A DNA stretch of 64,000 nucleotides from Lytechinus variegatus. Its lineage: Eukaryota; Echinodermata; Echinoidea; Temnopleuroida; Toxopneustidae. The notes below the pieces were generated by a model that worked only from the letters and a program-made list of their open reading frames with translations, was not told the DNA's origin and searched no databases. Positions within the stretch are counted from its first letter, which is position 1; every line of letters begins with the position of its first letter. A program made the position numbers and the translations under genes. Of this stretch, positions 48,140 through 59,083 are shown one piece after another. Location of the stretch: NCBI RefSeq assembly GCF_018143015.1, contig NC_054751.1:27696783-27760782 (forward strand), read 5' to 3'.

Positions 48140-48722
48140 AGGACAAGTCTACCCGAACAAAAGTTGATTTGAATAAAAAAGATAAATACAACAAGCATAA
48201 CAGTGAAAATTTCATCAAAATTGGATGTAAAATAAGAAATTTATGACATTTTCAAGTTTCTTTCAATATTTCACAGAATAGTTATTATGCACATCCCGGT
48301 CAGTATGCGACTGAGGGAATTGATGACATCACTATTTTCTTTTGTATTTTATTATATGAAATATTCCCATTTTCTCCTCATTGTCCTGTGAAACAAAGCT
48401 TCATTTCTCCCTGAACATGTGGACTTACCATTGTTAAACATTTTATGGTTTAACAGTCAAGTTGGTCCTTATTGTCAAATTTGTAAAAATTGGAATATTG
48501 TATAATTCAAACAATAAAAAAACAAAAGAAATAGTGAGTGAGGGACATCACTGATTCTCTCATTTGTATGTGACTAACTTGTGCATATATCTATTTTGTG
48601 ACAAATAATTATGTCATAACTTACTTATTTTACATCCGATTTTGATGAAATTTTCAGCATTATGCTTGTCTGATTTTTCTATAATTGATTCAAATCAACA
48701 TTTTTCTGAGGTGGACTTGACC
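48140..48722. mobile_element. TTAA-type MITE, AGGACAAGTCTACC family, copy 1
   Basis: After TTAA (48136-48139) the left end AGGACAAGTCTACC is mirrored by GAGGTGGACTTGACC before TTAA. Internal TTTGTATTTTATTATATGAA and TGATGAAATTTTCAGCATTA. A partial second copy at 60840-61247 shares long internal blocks. Confidence 0.88.
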
Positions 48723-48937
48723 TTAAAATTAAAACTGTCTTTATGTTTTCGTATAGTATGTATACACATAATAGTTTACAGCATATACCCCCAAAATACA
48801 AGTGATATTAAAATACTGCGGTCACATCGACACCATCGGGAGACCAACAGTGTATATGCCTATCAACATTAGCTTCGATCCGTGTCAAGTCGATTTCTTT
48901 GGTGTGACAATACCATAGGCTTAAAGGGGTACACAGC

Positions 48938-49164
48938 AAAAACTGTGGTGTTAACCGGTGTACATAGAGGACCACACCAGTTATTTTACACCGGTGTTAA
49001 ATTGGTGGTGTTAGTTTTACACCTATAGGTGTTATTACAACACCTATGGTTGTTACATTTACACACTTTGGTGTTATGTTAAATCTCTAGGGTGTTATTT
49101 TAACACCTAAGGGTGTGGTCCTCTATTAACACCAATTGGTGTCAGTTTTAACACCACAGTTTTT
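48938..49164. mobile_element. MITE, TIR AAAAACTGTGGTGTTA, copy 1
   Basis: AAAAACTGTGGTGTTAACCG is mirrored by TTTTAACACCACAGTTTTT. Inside are repeated GGTGTTA and TAACACC motifs and AGAGGACCACACCAG, mirrored by GGTGTGGTCCTCT. A near-identical copy is at 57584-57806. Confidence 0.9.
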
Positions 49165-49765
49165 AAAGTGTACTCCAGGCTAAAAATAATGCGATTTAAC
49201 AAATTCATCAGACAAACAAAACACTGAAAATTTGATCAAATTCTGACAAGGAATCAAACAAATTTACGGCATTTTAAAGATTTGCATTATTCCGGTGAAA
49301 GAGTTACTAGGCATGTTTTTATGAATATTCAATGGCAAACTGATGATGTCATATCCCCACTTGTTCTTTTGTATTAGATATGGTTTATTCAAAATAAGAT
49401 GCTATCCTTCAAGAACCAAAAATATTGGAATAACGACTGATTAAGTGTACTAGATATTCATTGCTGCAACTTATTTCGTTATAAGGGAGACATACATGTA
49501 TCATTCACACATGGAAGAAAAAAAAATGAAACAATATTTATTTAATGTAATAACATAAGAAAATGGGGATGTGACACCATCAGCCCATCTAATGAATACT
49601 CATGACGAAGTGCATATATCTGTTTTCACAATATATTGCTACACTTTAAAATTCAATAATTTCTCTAACTGTTATCGGATTTTCATGAAATTTTAAGCAT
49701 TTTGCACTGCGAATTTTACTCTATTTATTTAGATATATTTTCAACCCGAAGCATCCCTCTAATTG
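49165..49765. mobile_element. Degraded TTAA-type MITE, AGGGATGGTCC family
   Basis: Aligns over its length to 32679-33275 (ATTATTCCGGTGAAAGAG, ATGATGTCATATCCCCACTT, ATGAATACTCATGACGAAG), but its tips are mutated (TCAACCCGAAGCATCCCT). It directly abuts the preceding MITE. Confidence 0.82.
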
Positions 49766-50754
49766 AACAAAGACTAAAGTCATGACGTTTCGGATCTATG
49801 AGGCTTTAATTTGAAGGTGCTCACACATTCAATCTCCTGTCAGAAGCATATCATATGTACTTTATGATAGTCTTTATATAAAGGCCCTATACCTTTTCAT
49901 TAAAAAATGGCAATATAAAGTGAATTATGTTGAAAATCTTGAAATTTTACGTCCGTGAAAATAACCATGGGGGGAATATTAATCATGAATTATAGTAATA
50001 TCCTTCCTAAAATCATACTTTTAAAAAGAGAAAAGAGAAACATTACAGGCTCATTTGAATTGGAATTTCTAATACGATGCATTTTTTTATTATTTCAGGA
50101 CAACTGTTGAAAATGGAAAACACCGCAGATTGGATTAAAGTATTTCATTCTCATAATAAAAAATTCAAAATCATTGCTTGAATTTGAAATGAAATATATA
50201 TTTTTATTATTGAAATATACCGTATAGAAAGATAAAATCTTATTCCACTTTCATTTCTTAAATTAATGTCATATATCAAGTTTATATAGTTCACCGAAAT
50301 ATATCTGTTCCTAACTCTGAAAATCTTAAAAACAAAACATGTGTTATAAACTCTAAAAACTTTAATTTTAATCACCATGTAAAAATACGAAGGGAAATAT
50401 GAAATTTTAGAAAAAGTTACATCAGCATTTTTGATGGATTCATCAAGACTGAGTGCTTCAGCAAAATAATGATGATTTTTACCATGGTAAAACTGTCAAT
50501 ATAACATTCTGAAAATGTCCCTCCCCGGTTCTTCTGAATGGATAGGTAAAATTAGGTTTTAGATTGTATATAAAAACCCTTTTCTCCTCTGAATATAGAA
50601 GACAATAATTAATGATTATGATGATAGTATAGTTTCCAGAAACAATTTTCATAGTCGGATTGCAGTTCCGAGAAACCTCAGGTGACAAATACCATCATGA
50701 ATACTGTTTGTATACGTAAATGATGACGTCACGATGAAAAGGATCCTCGTATAA
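49766..50754. other. 3' flank of the small coiled-coil gene
   Basis: AT-rich, no coding exon seen. Minus-strand AATAAA (TTTATT at 50203-50208) is a candidate polyadenylation signal, about 550 bases past the stop at 50755. Confidence 0.4.
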
Positions 50755-50814
50755 TCATCTCTCGCAATTAAGACATCCCTCAAGCCTGTTCAGCGATTCG
50801 TCCATTCGGGTGTG
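50755..50814 (-). CDS. Small CxxC coiled-coil gene, terminal exon 3
   Basis: 20 codons including stop: HTRMDESLNRLEGCLNCER then TGA. Acceptor TTATTTTACAG. The heptad of exon 2 continues in register, which argues that this is the true partner exon. Confidence 0.6.
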   Translation of the reverse strand, partial: HTRMDESLNRLEGCLNCER

Positions 50815-51089
50815 CTGTAAAATAAAGATAACAATCGATATAAAATAATGACACACATCTATATTGGAAATTATATATACACTGTATATATTTACATCAC
50901 TGGCGTATGGCGGGGGTGCCGTGCTAGAGTGCCCCGCGGACAGGATATTGATGATCTTTTTTTGTTTGTCAGAATGAAACGTGACCAACAGCTACGTACG
51001 TCTTTTTTCAGTTGTCGGAAAATGATTTTTTTTTAGCAATGCAGGTGTTTCTGTATTTATTGACAATTTCAATACATGAACCACAGTAA

Positions 51090-51136
<47 letters not shown>

Positions 51137-51371
51137 AATGTGGCGTGATAGGGGGGGGGATGTTATATACAAGGGATAAATAGGAGAGGGAGGGGAGACA
51201 AGAGTGGAGAGAGACAGAGAAGAGAAATAATAGGGGAAAGTCTCTGCACTTGCACTCTATTCTTCTCACAATTTCTCATCACAATTTCTCATCAATCTCC
51301 ACCAAATAAATAAGTAAATAAATAAGTAAATAAAAACTATATTGGATTGAAAGCATTACCTTTTATCTTCA

Positions 51372-51409
<38 letters not shown>

Positions 51410-52352
51410 AAAAAAAGTTAGGAAATCTGGGTTTGGCCATTAATTTCTCCTAACTCCTAATTTTACACAATTCATTTTTTACATCATTCAAAACATCATT
51501 TAATTCTCTTTAAAATGATACCATGCTTGTTATGATCATGCCATCACGAAAAGAGAAGGATTCAAAAGTGTTGGAGGAGGTCTGAATTGAAAAGCTGCAA
51601 GACGAGCAAAAACAGTTTAAAAATCTGAGTTTGGCCATTAATTTTCCCCAACTTCCAATTTTACACAATGCATATTTGACATCATTCAAAAGATCATTTA
51701 ATTCCCTTTAAAATGATTCCATGTTTGTTATGATCATGTCATCACGAAAAGAGCAGGATTCAAAAATTTTGCATGAGGTCTGAATTGAAAAGCTGCAAAA
51801 CGAGCAGAAATAGTCATTGAGGCGTCATCAGTACAGAACATGAATGATTCTTTGTCTGCGTCATTATTGTTGTGGTTTATGGAGTGATGGTTCTGTGACA
51901 TGGTTTGAGTCGTGGTTTGAAATACCCATGCATGCATGTTTGTTTCTTATTTGTGTTTGCTTGTTCATATGTGTTTGATTGCATGTCAATGTTGATGTTA
52001 AGGTGCATGAAAACAATTTAAAAGAAACCAATGAGAAACTCACTATCACCACGGGAAAAAAAGAACAGTGACTTTCAATACTGTGTCGTTTTGCAACTTT
52101 TGAAGCCCCACATTTCAAGGCACTGCACCTCCATGTGAACCATAATCATATCATGTAGGGTATCATTTTAAAGAAAATTAAATGATCTATTCATTGATGT
52201 TAATTACACATTGAAATTTACTAAAACCGAGGAGGGATTATCGATCAAATTCAGATTTCCAAACTTTTTTTGAGGAGTTTATTCAATTCAATTCATTCAT
52301 TATTTTCCATTAAAAACATCAAAATGCATCAATTCAACATCATATGTAAATA

Positions 52353-52408
<56 letters not shown>

Positions 52409-55400
52409 GATATATATATATAGATATATATATATATATGTTCTATATACATATATATAACATATATATATATTTCATAATAGTAATAGATACTAGACGT
52501 AATTTACATAGATATAAGCAATATCAAATAATAGAAAAAATACAGTGACCAGCTATCATAAGCAAACTGCTTGAGAGAATTATATAGCAGCCAGGGGAAG
52601 GGAGCTACATGAACTTCCCGACAAATGGAGCAACAATTTTCAGATTTCAGATTCAGATTCATTTATTTTCGCATAGTATACAAGTAATAAATTGATATGT
52701 TTATTTCTTTATCTACTTTGAGAACGAAAGCAAATCAAGATTTGAATAAGGTATTTTAAAGAAAAAAATGAATTAAAAGAAACGTTATTCGAGAAACATG
52801 TATGCGATTTTCGTATTTCTGAATAGAAAAGAAAGTTACGATGATATTCAATGTAGATAATTCATTTCACGTTTTAATTCGCTGTCAAGTAAAATAAAAG
52901 AATACATTTTTATCATTAGACACAATGTACTTCGGAATGACTAAATAACAAAAAATAGGGTGTATCCAACTGAAAACCAATGTTAAAAGTTAATGTTATT
53001 TTCTTTAAAATACCTTATTCAAATGTTAACTGTTTTGTTAAACTGTGTAATATGTCTCTAGCTTTGATTGGTTAAAATAACAAATTTCTTGGCGTAATAT
53101 TGCTTAGGTATTGATGTTTTGCCATGCGTTCAATTTTCAGTTTGTTTATTATTGATATAAAGGATGGAATATTGAATATTTGCAAAATTCCCTAGTCGGA
53201 TTCCACCATCAAACTAGCGGCTTCGAACGGCGGACATCAAAAAGGTATAGGCCTACTTACTGCCGTCCCTTTTTTGTTTTTGCTTCCTTAGAAATGAACA
53301 GCTGCTTGAAAAAATTGTCACCCGTTGGAACTCCAGTTATAGAAACTTCTTGCCCAAATGTTAGCTTGGATTACAGGCGCATGCTAAAAAAATTAGTTTC
53401 GTCTTAAAATTAAATTGTTATAGCATAACAAAAATGTCCCTCGGATAGGACTTACCCTTCTTTCAAGGAAGTTTGCTCTTCTTTCCATTGATTTGATCTT
53501 TTCCATCCAGACTTCGTTCTCATTACACGTCACGCATTCACCGGCTGTGGTCGGAAAGAGATAGGATACATTATTCGAATGAACTATACAGTGCGTATCG
53601 AAAAAGTTTACACACAAAAAAAATCCTGTAAAATTATACATTTGTAATATCCTGAACATTTTTCCACATTTTAACATTGGTACAGATCCATTTAAGCAAA
53701 CGATGATATAACTGTCGAAAAATATTTCCGCTTGAGTGAGCACCACTTACTTTTGAAAAATTAGTGAAAAATGATTTGCGCAGAACTTTGAAATAGTTAT
53801 GCGAATAAAATGAAGAACACTTGAAACTTAGCTAGTAAAATTGATTTGAAGTAATCTTTTACCTTTTTTTAACTTGTTTCCCTTCTCAAAACACTTCCAA
53901 GAGTGCATTGCGCCCCACCCCACTCCCCCACACACCGAGGCCATCGTGACAATATTTGCTTTACACGGAGCTGTGATTTACATGAAATGGCTCGATTTTC
54001 ATTTTGTTAATCATTGTCAAGCTTAGGGAAAAAGGGTTTTGGAGAAACAAGTATATTAATGAAAAATGAAATGTAAACCCCTTTAAATGATTAAAATTTA
54101 GTGAAAATAATGCTGGAGATGTCTGATATAAACTTTTGTTCAGATTCAGCTATGTCCTCAGATCTAGCTGGCACAAAAAGGGTAAAGGTTGTGCTTTCCA
54201 AGTGTTGAAATTTCAGTTTGGGTGGCAAAATTGTTACAAAATGCTTGAAATATTCGTTTTATTTCAATTGACCAAAAAGTTCAAGGAAAATGTGAGAAAT
54301 GTTTCGCAGGGTAAGTTTGATTTCGCCCTTTCCCTTTGACACAGCACAAACAGATTTCTGCGAGGTTTACCAAATGGACAGTGCTGCAAGTGTGACATTC
54401 TGACAAAACTTTTACTTTCGTTGGATAGATGAGTATCAAACCCAAGATTATATGTTAAAAAATTACCCACATGTTGTACATTTTTTGATTCCCAAGAGCT
54501 TTTCAAAAGTAAACTTTTTTTTAATTCGCACTGTATATATATATATATATATGTAAATAAATATATATATATATAGGCCTATGATAAAATCACGCTAGTG
54601 AGGGGATATGAAGCCAAAGAATTGTGCGTGGGGCGGAGGAAAGGCACGGGGGGGGACGTCATTTCAGAATTTACTGATGACCTATCTTGATCTTGTGGTA
54701 CATCACTTCTGCATATTCCATCCTTGTGGTACCACTGATGACGGTGAGGCCTACCTATTCGTAAACGGTTTATTTCCAATTCGTCTAATGCCAATTCGTC
54801 CTATTGCCAACACATCTGTCATCATTCATTTTGGCCTACCACCAGTTCGTCTACTATCCATGTGGTCCAATAGCCATTTCATTTGATCTGATAGCAGGGA
54901 CGTGAGAGGGAGACCCTAGTCTAATTGGACATTTGGACTAATTGCTAATTGTGCAAAATGAATGAAATTGAAATGGAATTGAAATGGACTAGACCAAAAA
55001 ATGAGACGATCGTGATTGGACGATGACTGGACTAAATGGATATGGACCAAATGGTTGTTGAAATGTTGATGGACGGTATTAAACTAAATGAAAGTAGAAC
55101 ATGTGGTGAGTGGACGAGTTAACAGTAGACGAATTGGAAATTTACCTTCGTACGGGCCTTCATAACCATGCACTCTTATTTTTCACAAGATTAAGCTCCG
55201 CCAGCAAAAATAAGGAACGATATGAGTTTAGAGGAAGATTCGGTAAACATGGCTTTCTTGTAAAATATTTATTGCACCGTTGCGATCACCGGTCGATCGG
55301 GTAAAAAAAAGGAATAGGCCCTAGTAATAAATAAGAGACGAAGATGGATGACATGAGATACACTCAAAACAGATTTGGGAAGGGCGATATGGCAATCAAT

Positions 55401-55634
55401 GTCACAAGGTCACTTTTCTTTTAATGAAAAAAAGAAGAGAGAAATCAATCCTATATACTTTTTCCAAGGAGATATCACCTCTATCTCCTTGCTTTCTCGT
55501 ACAGCTTACGTACCTCGTTGTTGAACGATCCTCTCTCCTCCAGATGAAGCACAGAAGACAATAAACACGAAAATCATTATGATGATACAGAGCTTCGAGA
55601 TTCGACACATTGCTGTATTAACGTTAAACTCCAT
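50755..55634 (-). CDS. Unnamed small secreted or anchored CxxC-bracketed coiled-coil protein, three exons
   Basis: Exons 55634-55514, 53544-53456 and 50814-50755 join into 89 residues plus TGA. The N-terminal 35 or so residues hold a basic stretch (MCRISK) and a hydrophobic core (LCIIIMIFVFIVFCA), a signal peptide or type II anchor. Then come CVTC, a helix, and CLNC three residues from the end. From W51 the a/d positions W, I, M, A, L, H, M, L, L, L follow strict 4-3 spacing and cross the exon 2/3 junction without a break. Splice sites (GTACGT, GTAAGT; CCACAG, TTTTACAG) and phases (1, then 0) fit. I do not recognise the family. Short coiled coils flanked by cysteines often form disulphide-linked oligomers outside the cell; here that is inference. 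No transcript evidence is available, so the gene remains a prediction. Confidence 0.62.
51092..51133. repeat. (TA)n microsatellite
   Basis: About 21 TA dinucleotides. Others lie at 51374-51401 and 54534-54576. Confidence 0.95.
51405..51830. repeat. About 205-bp tandem duplication
   Basis: Two copies share TTTGGCCATTAATTT, ATGTTTGTTATGATCATG or variant, CATCACGAAAAGAG and GAGGTCTGAATTGAAAAGCT. In intron 2 of the small coiled-coil gene. Confidence 0.83.
52353..52470. repeat. (CA)n-(TA)n compound microsatellite
   Basis: A CA run (about 52353-52385) passes into TA with GATA interruptions. An open frame across it is an artefact of simple sequence. Confidence 0.95.
52635..52690 (-). mobile_element. 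LINE 3' tail fragment
   Basis: CAGATTCAGATTCATTTATT matches the 3' tail of the LINE relic at 11471-12416. Only the tail region is recognisable. Confidence 0.45.
53456..53544 (-). CDS. Small CxxC coiled-coil gene, exon 2
   Basis: Completes an Ala codon and adds GECVTCNENEVWMEKIKSME then RRANFLERR. Acceptor GACCACAG, strong donor GTAAGT. The open frame upstream of the acceptor belongs to intron. Confidence 0.62.
53589..54533. mobile_element. Tc1/mariner-like non-autonomous element, 945 bp
   Basis: Starts CAGTGCGTATCGAAAAAGTT after TATA and ends AACTTTTTTTTAATTCGCAC then TG before TATATA. Both sides are flanked by TA, the Tc1/mariner target. No transposase ORF. Its left end lies 45 bases from the exon 2 acceptor of the small coiled-coil gene. 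Confidence 0.82.
54762..55147. repeat. Palindromic 'TGGTCTAAT' repeat, copy 4
   Basis: GGTTTATTTCCAATTCGTCT is mirrored by AGACGAATTGGAAATTTACC. Centre again GTGCAAAATGAATG. Intron 1 of the small coiled-coil gene. Confidence 0.86.
55514..55634 (-). CDS. Small CxxC coiled-coil gene, exon 1
   Basis: 40 codons plus one base, MEFNVNTAMCRISKLCIIIM onward to GGERIVQQR, donor GTACGT. A second in-frame ATG (M9) just before the basic stretch is an alternative start and would give a more standard signal peptide. Confidence 0.6.
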
Positions 55635-56609
55635 TATCACAAAGTTTATTCTATGAGAATTCTCTCCAATTACGATAAGGAGTACGATTTAATTCTGTTG
55701 GCAACCCAACCACGAAATGGGACTTCTCTTTCAGAGGATCCGATTTTCAGCGATACCTGATGTCATGAAGATGATGAACTTTTATAAAGTCGTAATCTTG
55801 GACACCAAAACAGTGTTTTTTATTTCAGTTATTAAAAACACTGGTCGATCATGCTTGCGGTATAAAATATGAAACCAACTGGAAGTTGAATCACATTCCG
55901 TCTGATCGGTCCATTCACATCCCACATGCGCGATATTTCCAACAGGAAACTGGAAAGAAGGGAAGTTTTCGAGCACGAACTCTTCCTATTTTCAGGCAAA
56001 AGGAACATAATCTATTAAGTGCACACCATAGGTCTAGGTTGTTTAGCTCGTCCAATCGTAGCCGAATCGTAGGATTCTTGATCACCGCATGCAGCTAGCT
56101 GATGAGGAAAAACGTTTTGAATTTGTTGATGATTTATTGAAGACGAAATAAGAGTATTCCCCTATACGACCCGGGCTACAAACTCAATGGTGGCTGCGGA
56201 AATTTCATATCCACAATCCCATCCAAGAACAGCACTTCAAAGTAAGGAATGTTTGTGGGGAGAGATGTGGGGGATTGTCGATTTGAACCTGTGCGAACCT
56301 TGAACCAAAAATGCAGCTGGCACAGTTTACCACTAATATTCACTCTACTGGAATTCCCAGTAAATAGTGTTTACTATTACACGTGACGTCATAACCGATA
56401 ATCCCACTCTGTTGACTACCGCTATTCTATAGAAACCTTCTGTGATTGCTCTAGATTAGCCATGCTTTTATCTTTCTTCTCGACCAAAAGTTCATTTGAC
56501 TGCATGGAATAATAAGAACCATCGTAACAATGGGCATTCATCATCAACGCCGGCACCATGGGTAATTGATGGAGGGGGTGGGGGAGGGTACTGGAACTTA
56601 CATGCAGTT
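55635..56609. other. Upstream flank of the small coiled-coil gene
   Basis: No coding exon seen. No clear TATA box just upstream of 55634. ACACGTGACGTCA near 56379 combines E-box-like and CRE-like motifs but is far from the gene start. Confidence 0.4.
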
Positions 56610-56880
56610 GCCCGTATTTTGAAGAGTTAGGTTTAACTTCATTCGACCATGGACCTATCGGGTCTAACTCTGTTCTAAAATAACGGGAAACCAAAATATG
56701 TAAATACTTTATTACATTGCATGTGATACTATGTTTCAATTATATGGGAATTAAGCCAAAATAATATGCTATTTTTGTAATACTATCGTACTATTGACAT
56801 AGACCCTACTATGTTTCTTATGTTTACAGTGCATCTCCTAAGTCTTCGATGGTGAAGACAACTATAACTAGCGTATCTTA

Positions 56881-57375
56881 TACCATGGTCACATTTGGTC
56901 TACGGCCATTGGCGGCGGAAGCCAATAAATTTAGGGGGTGTCCACCTGAAATTTTGGGATGGACACATGTAAAAAATAGGACAAGCGCCCCAAAAATTTT
57001 TGAGAAGCAAAAAAAAAAAAAAAAAAAAAAAAAAAGGTCATCAACCTAAATTTTAGGGGGGGACAACACACGTGTCAAGGGGGTCCACGTGAATTTAGGG
57101 GGGGACGCTGGAAAAAAAATTGACAAGAAAAAAAAAAAAAAAAAAAAAAAGGTTATCGAAACAAAATTTAGGGGGGATCGAGGGGGGACACGTCCCCCCC
57201 GTCCCCCCCGCTTCCGCCGCCTATGTCTACGGCGGCCGTACGGCGAGTCGAAAACAGCCGTTTGAACATTTTTTGTACCAACTACACATAGGGGTTTGGA
57301 TGAAAATTAATGAAACGGCTGTTTTCGACTCGCCGTACGGTCGCCGTAGTCCGTAGAGCAAATGTGACCATGGTA
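56881..57375. mobile_element. Middle MITE of the nest, TTA target duplication
   Basis: TACCATGGTCACATTTGG is mirrored by CAAATGTGACCATGGTA, flanked by TTA (56878-56880, 57376-57378). The arms continue inward: GGCCGTACGGCGAGTCGAAA with its mirror TTTCGACTCGCCGTACGG. Three-base TWA duplications are typical of PIF/Harbinger transposases; assignment by that criterion only. Confidence 0.85.
56907..57225. mobile_element. Inner MITE of the nest, hAT-like, 8-bp target duplication
   Basis: CATTGGCGGCGGAAGC is mirrored by GCTTCCGCCGCCTATG, flanked on both sides by TCTACGGC (56899-56906, 57226-57233). Contains two long A runs (57010-57034, about 57127-57150) and GGGGGG tracts. The 8-bp duplication points to hAT. 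Confidence 0.9.
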
Positions 57376-57499
57376 TTATTCATGCAACAGTTTATAAGAC
57401 TAATGAGCTGCAAACACTGAATCTCTACGTTCGTTGGTGTTTGCTATCCAAAAGATCGGAGTTTAAATTAAACCCGACTTAAGAATACGGGCCAGTCTC

Positions 57500-57980
57500 C
57501 CAAGGTACGTGTCTTCACATTGTGGTGAACACACTGTTGAAATACTCAAATTTAACAATGTGAATCATACATTCACACACAGGAAAAACTGTTGTGTTAA
57601 CCGGTGTACATAGAGGACCACACCAGTTATTTTACACCGGTGTTAAATTTGTGGTGTTAGTTTTACCCCTATAGGTGTTATTACAACACTTTTGGTTGTT
57701 ACATTTACACTCGTTGGTGTTATGTTCAATCTCTAGGGTGTAATTTTAACACTTCCGGGTGTGGTCCTCTATGCAATTTGTGTCAGTTTTAACACCACAG
57801 TTTTTACAGTGCATAGTCGGCTCTGTGAACACGCTGTGAACTGTCACCTCCACAGTGTGAAAACACTTTCACACTGTTGAATTTGAGAATTTTAACAGTG
57901 TGAGTAATTGCTTCACATAGTCCACTATGTGAACACACTGTGATCACACTATGTGACGCTGTGTGTTTCCAGCAAGAGGG
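57500..57980. repeat. CACAGTGTGAACACACTG-rich palindromic repeat, copy 1
   Basis: Dense degenerate palindromes of CACTGTG and CACAGTG (TGAACACACTGTTGAAATAC, CCACAGTGTGAAAACACTTT, CACTATGTGAACACACTGTG). It is itself interrupted by the 57584-57806 MITE. Copy 2 is at 58460-58870. Confidence 0.72.
57584..57806. mobile_element. MITE, TIR AAAAACTGTGGTGTTA, copy 2
   Basis: Close match to 48938-49164 throughout, including TACATAGAGGACCACACC and GGTGTGGTCCTCTATG. Inserted into the CACAGTGTG-rich repeat. Confidence 0.9.
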
Positions 57981-58459
57981 GTGGGTGACGTCACGACAAC
58001 CCTTCAAACAACTCTATCATTTGGACACTGAAAACATACGACAAAACTTTCCGTTTTGCTAATTCCACAGATATTACATACTATTTATCCATATTCTTTA
58101 TGAAACCTTATACTGTATACATGTCATAATAAGAGCACGATTTACCATTAGATTTTTTAAAGGGACAGTTTAATACTAAATGGTCGCTACTTGTCCACCT
58201 TTCGGTGCTCATGGCGCTTTAAAAAGCCACTGATATTATCTTAATTGAGATATGTACAACGAAAAATGGGGAAGGTGTTTATGAAAGGGATGCATTATTC
58301 TTGGGTATAATTGCCAATGAGAGGATCTCAATGGCATTATTGATCTCAACTTTTCAAATGCTCAAAACTGACTCGTTGCTTTTCCAAATTTTCTCAACTT
58401 TAGGTATCATGTTTCTCTATATAAAGTATCAAGTAATGTAATATAGTCCTCGATGTAAA

Positions 58460-58870
58460 TTTTACACTGTACAACACAACACTGCTTCACAGTGTTTTAC
58501 AAGTGGTTTACACCTTGCCACAGTGTTTTCACACTGCATCCATCAGTGCGTCACACAGTGTGTTCACACTGTGGAATACATTGTGAAATTATCTCAGATG
58601 TGTTAAATTTGCGCATTGCAACACCGAATCATGTCAACAAAATCCACTGTACGAATTCACACACCGTGAAAACTCACATTATAGTGGTGTCCACGGTGTC
58701 AAAGAATGCTAACAGCGTTAAACACGTGTTCACATAGTCCCCTACGTCAACACAATGTGAACATGCGCACGCTGAAGACATGCTGGAAGTGTCCACACTG
58801 TGAACACACTGCAAGATACTCAGCATTTGCAGTATGTGTTAATACTTTGCCACACTGTACAACTGTACAC
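58460..58870. repeat. CACAGTGTGAACACACTG-rich palindromic repeat, copy 2
   Basis: TTACACTGTACAACACAACA on the left is mirrored by GCCACACTGTACAACTGTAC on the right. Between are many CACAGTGTGTTCACACTGTG-type palindromes. Open frames across it (58492-58737, 58706-58933) are His/Thr/Val-rich translations of the repeat. Confidence 0.7.
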
Positions 58871-59083
58871 CAGTGTCGCACATCGAAGGTAGTGTATGTA
58901 ACACTTTGTTCTTTTGTTTTGTTTCATATGTGAGATAAAATGAAGTACTATGCCTACATTTATTACAAATTGAAATATGGGAAATGAAGCGTGAAGGTTT
59001 TGATTGTCTTTTCATTGAGGGTGTAGTGTACCATAGTCTCACACAACATCATTTTCATGTTGATGATTGGGACATGATCGAGG

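Larger units (their letters stand above)
56610..57492. mobile_element. Outer MITE of a three-level nest, 'GCCCGTATT' family, copy 2
   Basis: GCCCGTATTTTGAAGAGTTA on the left is mirrored by ACTTAAGAATACGGGC on the right. The uninterrupted copy at 60253-60562 shares GTTTCTTATGTTTAC and TCGATGGTGAAGACAA-like internal sequence. Interrupted by 56881-57375. Confidence 0.8.

Noticed and set aside
52270..52548. 92-codon open frame rich in HT and IY repeats
   Set aside because: Translation of the (CA)n-(TA)n microsatellite.
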